NCBI GenBank assembly: GCA_030684935.1
Contig: JAUXXH010000016.1
Location: 1 to 64,000, forward strand
DNA length: 64,000 bases
Source of the DNA: Pseudolabrys sp.
GTDB taxonomy: Bacteria > Pseudomonadota > Alphaproteobacteria > Rhizobiales > Xanthobacteraceae
Direction: 5' to 3'
Both the position numbers and the translations under genes were made by a program. Shown here piece by piece: positions 26,223-34,853 of this stretch (positions are counted from its first letter, which is position 1; every line of letters starts with the position of its first letter). The notes beneath the pieces are model-generated. The model was not told where the DNA came from. It saw only the letters and a program-made list of their open reading frames with translations, and made no database searches.

Positions 26223-27847
26223 CGCAGGCGCTGCCGCCGCCGATTCCGTCGCTGGTGCCGGAGACGGCGCCGTTCTCCGACGAGCAGCGTTCCTGGCTCA
26301 ACGGCTTCTTCGCCGGGCTGGTGTCGCTGGACAACACCGGCATCACGGCGCTGAGCAACGAACAGGCAGCGGCGTTGCTGGCCGGCCCGGCGCTGCCGAA
26401 GGCCGATGATGACGACATCGAGACGCCGTGGCACGACCAGACGCTGCCGTTGCCCGAGCGCATGCAACTGGCTGGCGGCCAGCCGTTGCGCTGGCGGATG
26501 ATGGCGGCGATGGCGCAGCAGGATTGCGGCCAGTGCGGCTACGACTGCAAGAATTATTCGGGCGCTATCGTGTCCGGCAAGGAAGAGCGGCTGAACCTGT
26601 GCGTGCCGGGCGGCAAGGAAACCGCCCGCATGGTCAAGAAGCTTTATGAAGAGCTGAAGGCCGCGCCGGATGCCGCCGTGCCGAAGCCCGCGGAGGCTGA
26701 TGCCGCCGTGCCGGCGCCGGTGACACTCGCCGCGCCCGGCACGTCGCGCGACAATCCGGTCGAAGCCAAAGTGATCTCGCGCCGTCTGCTCAACGGTCCC
26801 GGCTCGGAGAAGGAAACCTGGCACGTAGAATTCGATCTCTCGGCCTGCGGCCTCGATTACACCGTCGGCGATGCCTTTGGCCTGTTTCCCGCCAACGACC
26901 CGGCGCTGGTTGACGCGGTGATCGCCGCGCTCGGCGCTCCGGCCGATTTCCCGATCGGCGCGCGGACCTTCCGTGACGTGCTGCTCGACGGCGTGGCGCT
27001 GGCACCGGCGCCCGACATGCTGTTCCAGCTGTTCTCCTACATCACCGGCGGCGAGCGGCGGAAAAAGGCGCGGGCGCTGGCGGCCGGCGAGGACCCCGAC
27101 GGTGACGCCGAGACGCTCGACGTGCTGGCGGCGATCGAGAAATTCCCCGGCATCCGTCCCGATCCGGAAGCCTTCATCGAGGCGCTCGATCCGTTGCAGC
27201 CGCGGCTTTATTCGATCTCGTCGTCGCCCAAGGCGGTGCCCGGCCGTGTCGCGCTGACGGTCGATGCAGTGCGCTACGCGATCGGCAAGCGCCGCCGGCT
27301 CGGCGTCGCGTCGACCTATCTGGCCGAGCGCATCGCACCCGGCCAGGCGCTCAAGGTCTATGTGCAGAAGGCGCACGCCTTCGCGTTGCCGGCCGATCCG
27401 TCCGTGCCGGTGATCATGATCGGCCCCGGTACCGGGGTGGCGCCGTTCCGCGCCTTTCTGCAGGAGCGCCAGGCCATCGCGGCGCCAGGCCGCAACTGGC
27501 TGTTCTTCGGACATCAGCGGTCCAGTTGCGATTTCTTCTACGAGGATGAGTTCAAGGCGATGCGCGCGTCCGGCCTGCTGACGCGGCTGTCGCTGGCCTG
27601 GTCGCGCGACGACGAGCAGAAATTTTACGTGCAGGACCGCATGCGCGAGACCGGCGCCGACCTGTGGGCGTGGCTGGCCGACGGCGCGCATGTCTATGTC
27701 TGCGGCGATGCCAAGCGCATGGCCAAGGATGTTGAACTGGCGCTGGTCGATATCGTCGCCGCGCACGGCCAGCGCAGCGCCGAAGACGCCGCCGCCTTCG
27801 TCGCCGGCCTGAAGAAGCAGGGCCGCTTCCAGCTGGACGTGTACTGA
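26219..27847 (+). CDS. Fe-S/flavin reductase, CysJ-type FNR with RnfB-like cluster domain
   Basis: 542 aa. A small domain has cysteines at 103, 106, 110 and 128 (QDCGQCGYDCKNYSGAI...LNLCVPGG), a pattern like the 4Fe-4S domain of RnfB. A CysJ-like FAD/NADP(H) reductase follows (RLYSISSSP for FAD; GPGTGVAPFRAFLQER and a C-terminal aromatic Tyr for NADP). It lacks the FMN flavodoxin domain of CysJ. It is often annotated as a sulfite reductase subunit. Its position between nirA and nasA makes it the likely electron donor to nitrate and/or nitrite reductase from NADPH. No sulfite reductase catalytic subunit is nearby. Confidence 0.84.
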   Translation: MTQALPPPIPSLVPETAPFSDEQRSWLNGFFAGLVSLDNTGITALSNEQAAALLAGPALPKADDDDIETPWHDQTLPLPERMQLAGGQPLRWRMMAAMAQQDCGQCGYDCKNYSGAIVSGKEERLNLCVPGGKETARMVKKLYEELKAAPDAAVPKPAEADAAVPAPVTLAAPGTSRDNPVEAKVISRRLLNGPGSEKETWHVEFDLSACGLDYTVGDAFGLFPANDPALVDAVIAALGAPADFPIGARTFRDVLLDGVALAPAPDMLFQLFSYITGGERRKKARALAAGEDPDGDAETLDVLAAIEKFPGIRPDPEAFIEALDPLQPRLYSISSSPKAVPGRVALTVDAVRYAIGKRRRLGVASTYLAERIAPGQALKVYVQKAHAFALPADPSVPVIMIGPGTGVAPFRAFLQERQAIAAPGRNWLFFGHQRSSCDFFYEDEFKAMRASGLLTRLSLAWSRDDEQKFYVQDRMRETGADLWAWLADGAHVYVCGDAKRMAKDVELALVDIVAAHGQRSAEDAAAFVAGLKKQGRFQLDVY

Positions 27848-27877
27848 TGATGGCGCTCGCGCAAACTCTTCCTTATC

Positions 27878-28009
27878 CCTCCCCTGAAAGGGGAGGGTGG
27901 CTGTTCGCGCAGCGAACAGCCGGGTGGGGTGTGCTTGTTCTCGTGAGCTTGCCCCCACCCGTCCGCTCGCTTTGCTCGCGGCCACCCTCCCCCTGCGGGG
28001 GAGGGATGG
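27878..28009. repeat. BIME-like palindromic repeat before nasA
   Basis: The 169 bases between the reductase and nasA are almost entirely inverted repeats. They comprise CCCTCCCCTGAAAGGGGAGG at 27878-27897, CTGTTCGCGCAGCGAACAG, GGTGGGG facing CCCCACC, and a terminal CCCTCCCCCTGCGGGGGAGGG. A copy of the first hairpin lies inside nasA at 29673. It may influence nasA expression; no promoter is evident. Confidence 0.82.
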
Positions 28010-28016
28010 AGGGCCC

Positions 28017-30719
28017 ATGAACGCCCCCGCGCACCACCCGCCGGCCGTGCGCACGGCGTGCCCCGATTGCGGCGTCGGCTGTGGCATTCTGGCCAAGCCG
28101 GACGGGAGCGGCGGCGCGGTGATCGCCGGCGATCCGGAGCATCCGGCCAATTTCGGGCGGCTGTGTTCGAAAGGCTCGGCGCTTGGCGAGACGCTGGGGC
28201 TCGACAGCCGGCTGCTGCATCCGATGCTGCGCCAGCCCGACGGCGGCCTGTCGCGCACGTCGTGGGACGATGCGCTCGATCGCGTCGCCGACGGCTTTGC
28301 CCGCACCATCCGCCAGCACGGTCCGGATTCGGTCGCGTTCTATCTGTCGGGTCAGTTGCTGACCGAGGACTATTACGTCGCCAACAAGCTGATGAAGGGC
28401 TTTCTTGGTTCGGCCAATGTCGACACCAATTCGCGGCTGTGCATGGCATCGACGGTGGCCGGCCAGCGCCGCGCCTTCGGCGCCGATACCGTACCCGGCA
28501 CCTATGCGGATCTGGACACCGCGGACCTGATCGTTCTGGTCGGCTCCAACGCCGCCTGGTGCCACCCGGTGCTGTACCAGCGCATGATCGCCAACAAGCG
28601 CGCGCGTGGCGCCCGTATCGTTGTCATCGATCCGCGCCGCACCGCCAGCGCGGAGGATGCCGACCTGTTCCTGGCTGTGGCGCCGGGCATGGACACGGCG
28701 CTGTTTGCCGGCCTGCTGGTCCATCTCGCCGACACGCTGGCGCTCGACTACCAATATATCGAAGCGCATACCGTCGGCCTGACCGATGCACTGGTGCGGG
28801 CGCGCGAGATCGCGCCCGACATGGCGGCGACCGCGGCGGCAACCGGATTGCGCGAGGCTGACGTCGAAAAATTCTTCGCGCTGTTCCGCTCGACCGAAAA
28901 CACCGTCACGTGTTTCTCGCAAGGGGTGAACCAGTCGGCGCAGGGCACCGACAAGGTCACCAGCATCATCAACTGCCATCTCGCCACCGGCCGCATCGGC
29001 AGGCCCGGCATGGGACCTTTCTCGCTCACCGGTCAGCCCAATGCGATGGGCGGCCGCGAGGTCGGCGGGCTTGCCAACCAGTTGGCGGCGCACATGAATT
29101 TCAGCGCGCCGGAGATCGACCGGGTCGGCCGCTTCTGGAACGCGACCGCCATGGCCCGGCACGAAGGCCTCAAGGCGGTGCAGATGTTCGAGGCGATCGA
29201 GCGCGGCGCCATCAAGGCGCTGTGGGTGATGGCGACCAATCCCGCGGTGTCGTTGCCGCGCGCCGGCGCCATGCAAGACGCCATGCGCAAGCTCGATCTG
29301 TTCGTGGTGTCGGAGAACATGCTGTCCAACGACACCGTCAATGCCGGCGCGCAGATTCTGTTGCCAGCGGCGGCCTGGGGCGAGAAGGACGGCACCGTCA
29401 CCAATTCGGAGCGCCGCATCTCGCGGCAGCGGCCGTTTCTGCCACTGCCGGGCGAAGCCAGAGCCGACTGGTGGATCGTGGGAGAAGTGGCGCGGCGCAT
29501 GGGCTTCGGCGCGGCGTTCGATTATCGCTCGGCCGCCGACATCTTCCGTGAACACGCGGCGCTGTCGGCGTTCGAGAATGACGGCACGCGCGATTTCGAT
29601 ATCGGTGCCTTGGCTTCGCTCGGCGACGAGGATTACAACGCCCTCGACCCGGTGCAGTGGCCGGCTTCTTCACCCTCCCCTGAAAGGGGAGGTAAAGAGA
29701 AGCGGTTCTTCGCCGACGGCCGGTTCTACACGCCGGACGGCAAGGCGCGGCTGATCGCGCCGGAGCATCCGCTGCCGCGCGTGGCGCTGACGCCGGAGTT
29801 TCCTTTGCGGCTCAACACCGGCCGGGTGCGCGACCAATGGCACACCATGACGCGCACGGGCCTGAGCCCGCGACTCGGCGCGCATCTGCCGGAGCCGTTT
29901 GTCGAAGTGCACGCGGCTGACGCGGCGGCCATGGGACTCGTCGATGGTGGTTTTGCTCGCCTTGCCTCGCCCTACGGCGCGTGCGTGCTGAAGGTGAAGA
30001 TCAGCGAGGGCCAGCAGCGCGGCGCGCTGTTTGCGCCGATCCACTGGAGCCATGAGACGGCCTCATCGGCGCGCATCGGCGACCTGGTCGGGCCGGCCAA
30101 CGATCCATATTCCGGACAGCCCGAGTCCAAGGCGACGCCGGTCGTAATTGTGCCGGTTGATTTCGCCTGCCGTGGCTTCGCGCTGTCGCGCGCGCCATTG
30201 GCTTTGCCTGAGGGTACCTGGTGGGCGCGGGTCGCGGTGGCGCAGGGCGAGGGGTTGCTGCTCGCCAGCAACGACACGCCGGATGTTTGGCACGCCCGCG
30301 CGCAGACGATGTTCGGCACCGGCGCCGAACTGGCCGAATATGTCGACGCGCCGCGCCGTAGCTACCGCGTCGCCGCCTTTGTCGATGGCCGCCTGGTAGG
30401 CTGCCTGTTCATCGGCGCGGCCGGCGCCGTGCCGTCATGGGACGCGGTGAAGGCGCTGTTCGAGGCGGAGAATCTGGGCGAAGCGCAGCGGCGGTCTGTG
30501 CTGTCCGGCAAATCGGCCGACGGCCTCGCCGATCCGGGCCCGGTGATCTGCGCCTGCTTCGGCGTCGGATTGAACACCATACGCGCCGCGCTTGCGAGCG
30601 GCGCGGCGGCCAGCGTCGCCGACATCGGCGCCGCGTTGCGCGCCGGCACCAATTGCGGCTCCTGCCTGCCCGAACTCAAGAGGATCGTCAGCCATGACCG
30701 CATCCCGCAAACCGCTTGA
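28017..30719 (+). CDS. nasA: Assimilatory nitrate reductase catalytic subunit (NasA)
   Basis: 900 aa molybdopterin guanine dinucleotide enzyme reducing nitrate to nitrite in the cytoplasm. The N-terminal [4Fe-4S] cysteines are 15, 18, 22 and 50 (ACPDCGVGCG...GRLCSKG). Mo-cofactor contacts include SRLCMASTVAGQ and NPAVSLPRAG. The C-terminal 56 residues form a BFD-type [2Fe-2S] domain (Cys845, 847, 880, 883), typical of NasA rather than NarB. ATG 28017 is chosen after the intergenic repeat. Near residues 551-560 a repeat-derived insertion (SSPSPERGGKEK) interrupts family sequence in frame. The stop overlaps cysG by 26 bases. Confidence 0.92.
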   Translation: MNAPAHHPPAVRTACPDCGVGCGILAKPDGSGGAVIAGDPEHPANFGRLCSKGSALGETLGLDSRLLHPMLRQPDGGLSRTSWDDALDRVADGFARTIRQHGPDSVAFYLSGQLLTEDYYVANKLMKGFLGSANVDTNSRLCMASTVAGQRRAFGADTVPGTYADLDTADLIVLVGSNAAWCHPVLYQRMIANKRARGARIVVIDPRRTASAEDADLFLAVAPGMDTALFAGLLVHLADTLALDYQYIEAHTVGLTDALVRAREIAPDMAATAAATGLREADVEKFFALFRSTENTVTCFSQGVNQSAQGTDKVTSIINCHLATGRIGRPGMGPFSLTGQPNAMGGREVGGLANQLAAHMNFSAPEIDRVGRFWNATAMARHEGLKAVQMFEAIERGAIKALWVMATNPAVSLPRAGAMQDAMRKLDLFVVSENMLSNDTVNAGAQILLPAAAWGEKDGTVTNSERRISRQRPFLPLPGEARADWWIVGEVARRMGFGAAFDYRSAADIFREHAALSAFENDGTRDFDIGALASLGDEDYNALDPVQWPASSPSPERGGKEKRFFADGRFYTPDGKARLIAPEHPLPRVALTPEFPLRLNTGRVRDQWHTMTRTGLSPRLGAHLPEPFVEVHAADAAAMGLVDGGFARLASPYGACVLKVKISEGQQRGALFAPIHWSHETASSARIGDLVGPANDPYSGQPESKATPVVIVPVDFACRGFALSRAPLALPEGTWWARVAVAQGEGLLLASNDTPDVWHARAQTMFGTGAELAEYVDAPRRSYRVAAFVDGRLVGCLFIGAAGAVPSWDAVKALFEAENLGEAQRRSVLSGKSADGLADPGPVICACFGVGLNTIRAALASGAAASVADIGAALRAGTNCGSCLPELKRIVSHDRIPQTA
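29673..29692. repeat. In-frame copy of the palindromic repeat arm within nasA
   Basis: The 20 bases CCCTCCCCTGAAAGGGGAGG are identical to 27878-27897 upstream of the same gene. They encode part of SSPSPERGGKEK, inserted between DPVQWPA and RFFADGRFYTPDG. The frame stays open. Confidence 0.85.
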
Positions 30720-32106
30720 AGCACCTCCGCCGCGCATGGCGCCGCTGGCGCGGCTGCCGGTGTTTCTGGCGCTCGCCGGAAAGCGTGTGGTGCTGGTCGG
30801 CGACGGTCAGGCGGTGGACTGGAAGCGGGAATTGCTGGAAGCGGTTGGCGCCAATGTGCAGCGCTATGCCGTCAACGAATGGATGCCGGGCGATCTGCGC
30901 GGCGCCGCGATCGCCGTCGGCGGCTTTGACGACGATGCCGCGGCTCATGAATTTTGCGCGGCGGCGCGCGCCGCCGGCGTGCCGGTCAATGTGATCGACA
31001 AGCCCGCTTACTGCGACTTCGCCTTCGGCGCCATCGTCAATCGCTCGCCGCTGGTGATCGGCATTTCCACCGACGGCGCGGCACCGGTGTTCGCACAAGC
31101 GATCCGCGCCAAACTGGAGGCGCTGCTGCCGAACGGCTTTGCCGGCTGGGCCGCCGCGGCGGCGCGCTGGCGCGACGCGGTCAGGGAATCGGGGCTGTCT
31201 TTCGCCGGGCGCCGGAACTTCTGGCAGAAATTCACCGCGCATGCGGTCGCCCATCCGGATGCTACGCCGCGTGACGGCGACTTCGATCGCTTCATTGCCG
31301 ACGTCAAAGGGCTCGGCAGCGCGGTCGAACACGGTTCGGTGACGCTGGTCGGCGCCGGGCCGGGCGATCCCGAACTGCTGACGCTGCGCGCGGTGCGCGC
31401 GCTGCAAGCGGCCGACGTCATCCTGTTCGACGATCTGGTGTCGTGCGACGTGCTCGACTTCGCCCGCCGCGAGGCGAAGAAGATGCTGGTCGGCAAGACC
31501 GGCTTCGGCCCGTCCTGCAAGCAGGACGACATCAATGCGCTGATGGTGAGCCTCGCCAGACAGGGCAAGCGCGTGGTGCGGCTCAAGGGCGGCGATCCGC
31601 TGATCTTCGGCCGCGCCACCGAAGAGATCGAGGCCTGCGAGGCCGCCGGTCTTGCGGTCGAGATCGTGCCCGGCATCACCGCGGCGCAGGGCGCGGCGGC
31701 CAGGCTCGGCATCCCGCTGACCGGGCGGGCGCAATCGCGCCGCCTGCAATATGTCACCGGCCATGCGCGTGACGGCCAGTTGCCGGGCGACATCGACTGG
31801 CGGGCGCTGGCTGATCCGTCGACCACCACAGCGATCTACATGCCGGCCAAAACGCTGGAAGCGCTGGTGGCGCGCGCTATCGCCGAAGGGCTCGACCCGC
31901 AGACGCCGGCGCTGGCTATTTCACGGGCCACCCGGCCGGATCAAGCGCAAGTGGCGGCGTCCATTGCCGACCTGCCGGCGCGGCTGGCGGAAGCCAGGCT
32001 ACCCGGTCCAATGCTGGTCATGATGGGGCGCGTCATGGCGGTCAGAACGCAGCCGAACGCGGCCGGAGCCGATGCTCCGGCCGCTCAGCAAATGGTAATG
32101 GCGTAG
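30694..32106 (+). CDS. cysG: Sirohaem synthase (CysG)
   Basis: 470 aa, about the length of full CysG. The N-terminal domain (LPVFLALAGKRVVLVGDGQAVDWKRELLEAVGANVQ) is the NAD-dependent precorrin-2 dehydrogenase/ferrochelatase part. The C-terminal domain is uroporphyrinogen-III methyltransferase (VTLVGAGPGDPELLTLRAVRALQAADVILFDDLVS, then RLKGGDPLIFGRATEEI). It supplies sirohaem to NirA. The dinucleotide motif reads GDGQAVDWK where GGGxVAxRK is usual, so the N-terminal activity may be weakened. ATG 30694 lies inside the nasA 3' end, so it is the last gene of the operon. Confidence 0.9.
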   Translation: MTASRKPLEAPPPRMAPLARLPVFLALAGKRVVLVGDGQAVDWKRELLEAVGANVQRYAVNEWMPGDLRGAAIAVGGFDDDAAAHEFCAAARAAGVPVNVIDKPAYCDFAFGAIVNRSPLVIGISTDGAAPVFAQAIRAKLEALLPNGFAGWAAAAARWRDAVRESGLSFAGRRNFWQKFTAHAVAHPDATPRDGDFDRFIADVKGLGSAVEHGSVTLVGAGPGDPELLTLRAVRALQAADVILFDDLVSCDVLDFARREAKKMLVGKTGFGPSCKQDDINALMVSLARQGKRVVRLKGGDPLIFGRATEEIEACEAAGLAVEIVPGITAAQGAAARLGIPLTGRAQSRRLQYVTGHARDGQLPGDIDWRALADPSTTTAIYMPAKTLEALVARAIAEGLDPQTPALAISRATRPDQAQVAASIADLPARLAEARLPGPMLVMMGRVMAVRTQPNAAGADAPAAQQMVMA

Positions 32107-32124
32107 CGTGGACGTGCTGGACGT

Positions 32125-32208
32125 CTAGTACCAGCGTCCGCGGCCGTACCAGCCGCCGCCAGCCAGCAGCAGAACCAGAATAATGACAATCAGGAGGGTG
32201 CTGTCCAT
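32125..32208 (-). CDS. 27-residue hydrophobic peptide
   Basis: On the minus strand an ATG with GGAG 8 bases upstream opens MDSTLLIVIILVLLLAGG, followed by GWYGRGRWY and a stop. It is one hydrophobic helix with a short aromatic, basic tail, convergent with cysG. Small one-helix proteins of this composition are common in Hyphomicrobiales, but their function is unknown. The good RBS and clean membrane segment are the only evidence. Confidence 0.5.
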   Translation of the reverse strand: MDSTLLIVIILVLLLAGGGWYGRGRWY

Positions 32209-32275
32209 CGCCGTCACTCCGAGGTTGCATCTCTTCGATACAAGCGGCGGCGGCGGAGATTGTTCCAGCGAAAGG

Positions 32276-32323
32276 AGCCCCGTGACCGGCTCGGGGGGGC
32301 GAGGGGGAGGTCACGGGGCTTTA
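32276..32323 (+). terminator. Strong hairpin, probable terminator after the nitrate operon
   Basis: AGCCCCGTGACC (32276-32287) pairs perfectly with GGTCACGGGGCT (32309-32320) across a 21-base loop, followed by TTTA. The stem is strong but the T-tract is short. It lies 170 bases after cysG and 162 bases before the next plus-strand gene. Confidence 0.5.
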
Positions 32324-32484
32324 CGCGGTTTCCATCACGCATGATGAAGAACCCGAATCGCAACGTCTCGGCAGGCGATCCGTTCCCTGGAACGGCTTGC
32401 CATGAAGCGGCCACGACACGGCCCCGAATCAGGAACCTTCTGATCGGCCACAGATTCTCTGTCGAGACCCACGGGAAACGGATC

Positions 32485-32676
32485 ATGGCCGCGCGCGCGA
32501 AAAAGAAGATGCAGACATTCCACGCCACGATGATTGTGACGCGGGCCGAAGAGTGGTGCGTCGATGCCACTAGCGCCGAGGAGGCGAAGGCGCTGCTGGC
32601 GGCCGGCGAAGGCCACCGGTGCCGGCCGGGCGACGCCCTGCATGTCGAACTGGAGCAACTGTTCGACAACCACTAG
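32485..32676 (+). CDS. Small hypothetical protein
   Basis: 63 aa from ATG 32485 (MAARAKKKMQTFHATMIV...). The frame is open further upstream, but that part is arginine-rich and crosses the hairpin at 32276, so the later start is preferred. The sequence TFHATMIVTRAEEWCVDATSAEEAKALLAAGEGHRC looks like a small alpha/beta domain, and it ends in an acidic ELEQLFDNH. I do not recognise a family. Convergent with the PfkB kinase gene, 22 bases apart. Confidence 0.55.
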   Translation: MAARAKKKMQTFHATMIVTRAEEWCVDATSAEEAKALLAAGEGHRCRPGDALHVELEQLFDNH

Positions 32677-32698
32677 CCTAGCGGCAATATGTGCGCCG

Positions 32699-33646
32699 CT
32701 ATCGCGTTGGGATCTCGTCGATCTTCACGTCCGGCATCAGCCGCTTCACGTCGGCCTCGCTGCACAGTTCCGTGCCGGCGGTCATGACCGCTGCCGTCCC
32801 TGCCGCCATCGCCACCCGGAACGCCTCTGGCCATTCCTTGCCGGCCGCCAGCGCCGAGACCATGCCGCCCAGGAAACTGTCGCCGGCGCCGACTGCGCTG
32901 ACCGCCTCGATCTCCATCGGCTGCGCCCGCCAGACCTGATCCTTGGTCACCAGCATGGCGCCGTCGTGGCCGAGCGTCAAAGCGACCGCCTCGGTCCATC
33001 CGCGTCCGATCAGGTCGCGGCAGGCGCTGGCGCGGTCCGCGTCGGTCTCGAGCTTTCGGCCGCTGAATTCATTCAACTCGTTCTGGTTAGGCTTGATCAA
33101 TGTCACGCCTTCCTCCAGCGCCGCGCCCAGCGACGCGCCCGAGGTGTCGACGATGATCTTGGCGCCAAGTTTCTTGGCGCACTTCGCGGTCCGGGCAAAG
33201 AAGTCCTCCGGCACGCCGGGCGGCACGCTGCCGCTGGCGACGACGAAGCGCGGTCTGTCCGGCAGCGTGGCGAGTTTCTCGAGCACCGCTTCCCATTCGG
33301 CGCGGTGCAGCGCCGAACCCGGCAAAACGAAGCGATACAATTCGCCTGTCTCGGTTTCGTAAGCGGTGAAGTTTTCACGCGTCTCGACATGCGATGGTGT
33401 CACCATGCTGTCGATGCCTTCGCGTTCGACCAGGCGGTGCAGCAACTTGCCGATGGCGCCGCCGGTCGGGTAGATCGCGGCGACGTTGCCGCCGAGCCGG
33501 TGCGCCACCCGCGCGACGTTGATACCGCCGCCGCCGGCGTCGCGCCGCGGCGCCGAGCAGCGCAGCTTTCGCTCCGGCACGATGCGGCCGACATTCACAA
33601 ACAGGTCGATGGCGGGATTGATGGTGATGGTAACAATATCGGGCAC
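32699..33646 (-). CDS. PfkB-family hexose kinase (6-phosphofructokinase II-like)
   Basis: 315 aa from GTG 33646, where homology begins (VPDIVTITINPAIDLF). The ribokinase-fold signatures are both present: GGGGINVARVAHRLGG near residue 40 and SAVGAGDSFLGGMVSALA near residue 260, with the catalytic Asp in GAGDS. The closest family type is 6-phosphofructokinase II / 1-phosphofructokinase. No PTS genes are adjacent, which favours the PfkB type. An upstream extension to 33724 is open but non-homologous. Regulation unknown. Confidence 0.84.
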   Translation of the reverse strand: MPDIVTITINPAIDLFVNVGRIVPERKLRCSAPRRDAGGGGINVARVAHRLGGNVAAIYPTGGAIGKLLHRLVEREGIDSMVTPSHVETRENFTAYETETGELYRFVLPGSALHRAEWEAVLEKLATLPDRPRFVVASGSVPPGVPEDFFARTAKCAKKLGAKIIVDTSGASLGAALEEGVTLIKPNQNELNEFSGRKLETDADRASACRDLIGRGWTEAVALTLGHDGAMLVTKDQVWRAQPMEIEAVSAVGAGDSFLGGMVSALAAGKEWPEAFRVAMAAGTAAVMTAGTELCSEADVKRLMPDVKIDEIPTR

Positions 33647-33886
33647 GTTCTGGATTCCATTCCGTCGGTCGCTGAAATTGCTCAGGCTAATCAAGGGAGA
33701 TTGGTATATTTGTCGCGATGACAACCCTAAGTCGGGTAAATCGGCCGGTAACGGGGATAACTCAACGTTTGCTGGTGCCGAGCGTTCCGCCGTCCCTGTC
33801 GCGGGCTGCCGGTGTAGCTGCCATTCGGTTCGGTGCTATATTGCAGGGCGATTCCGCAACGATTCCTTTCGGTGACTGACGCTGCC

Positions 33887-34702
33887 ATGATTCTCCCCGC
33901 ACGAGCGCGTCTTGCGGCTGTAGCCGTACTGGGGGCGTCGCTGCTGTCGGCGGCGGGTCCTTCGGCCTGGGCGGAGGGGCGACTCGCGTCGCATTACACG
34001 ATTTCGATGGCCGGCGTGCCGATCGGCCGGATCGTCTGGATCGTCGACATCGCGGAGACGCGTTACACCGCCACCGCCAGCGGAAAGGCCGGCGGCGTGC
34101 TGAGCGTGCTGGTGAGCGGCGAGGGTACGGTGACGGCGCAGGGCGCGATCGCCGATCGTCAGCTCAAGCCCGCCACATTCGTGTCCGCCATCACCGATGA
34201 AGATGGCGATGGCGAGTTGCGCATGCGTTTTGAGAACGGTGCCGTCAGGGATCTGGTTGCGCCGGTACTGCCGCAGAAGCGCGTGCCGGTCACCGAGGCC
34301 CATCGCAGCGGTGTGAGCGATCCCCTCAGCGCGGTGCTGATTCCGGAGACCGACGGCGATCCGCTGGCGTCGGCGAACTGCAACCGGGTGCTGGCGGTCT
34401 TCGACGGCCGCCGGCGCTATGATCTCGCGATGACGTTCAAGCGGGTCGACAAGGTCAAGCTCAAGCAGGGCTACACCGGCCTGGTGCTGGTGTGCGGCGT
34501 CGTCCTGCATCCGATTGCCGGCCATCGCGCCGACAGTGTTGTGGTGAAATATGTGGCGGGACGCCGCGACATGGAGGCCTGGTTTGCGCCGATTGCCGGC
34601 GCCGGCGTTATCGCACCGGTCCGGGTCATGATTCCAACCTTGCTTGGCACGCTGGAGGTGGCGGCCGACCAGTTCGAGGCCGAACGGGCGCCGCCGCGAT
34701 GA
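33887..34702 (+). CDS. DUF3108 exported protein
   Basis: 271 aa with a signal peptide (MILPARARLAAVAVLGASLLSAAGPSAWAEG). The body matches DUF3108, beta-rich periplasmic proteins (YTISMAGVPIGRIVWIVDI, VRVMIPTLLGTLEVAADQFE). Function is unknown; an envelope-associated role is likely. ATG 33887 gives the signal peptide directly. The 240 bases between it and the divergent kinase hold no further gene. Confidence 0.82.
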   Translation: MILPARARLAAVAVLGASLLSAAGPSAWAEGRLASHYTISMAGVPIGRIVWIVDIAETRYTATASGKAGGVLSVLVSGEGTVTAQGAIADRQLKPATFVSAITDEDGDGELRMRFENGAVRDLVAPVLPQKRVPVTEAHRSGVSDPLSAVLIPETDGDPLASANCNRVLAVFDGRRRYDLAMTFKRVDKVKLKQGYTGLVLVCGVVLHPIAGHRADSVVVKYVAGRRDMEAWFAPIAGAGVIAPVRVMIPTLLGTLEVAADQFEAERAPPR

Positions 34703-34853
34703 GCGCGGGGGCAGAGCCGTGCCACATTTCGTGGCGACGAGATGTCATACCCGGAATGTGGTTTCCCCGGATGACCGGTCCGCCCGATTGGGGTATGAGA
34801 CGACGGCTCCCGCCGCGCGCTGCGCCCATTCCCTCCCCGGTAGACCGCTTATC

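Noticed and set aside
26114..28309. A 731-codon open frame on the minus strand across the flavoreductase and nasA start
   Set aside because: Antisense to two conserved genes and running through the palindromic repeat; no family resemblance.
32260..32484. N-terminal extension of the small gene at 32485
   Set aside because: The extension is arginine-rich and translates the strong hairpin at 32276-32320; no RBS favours it.
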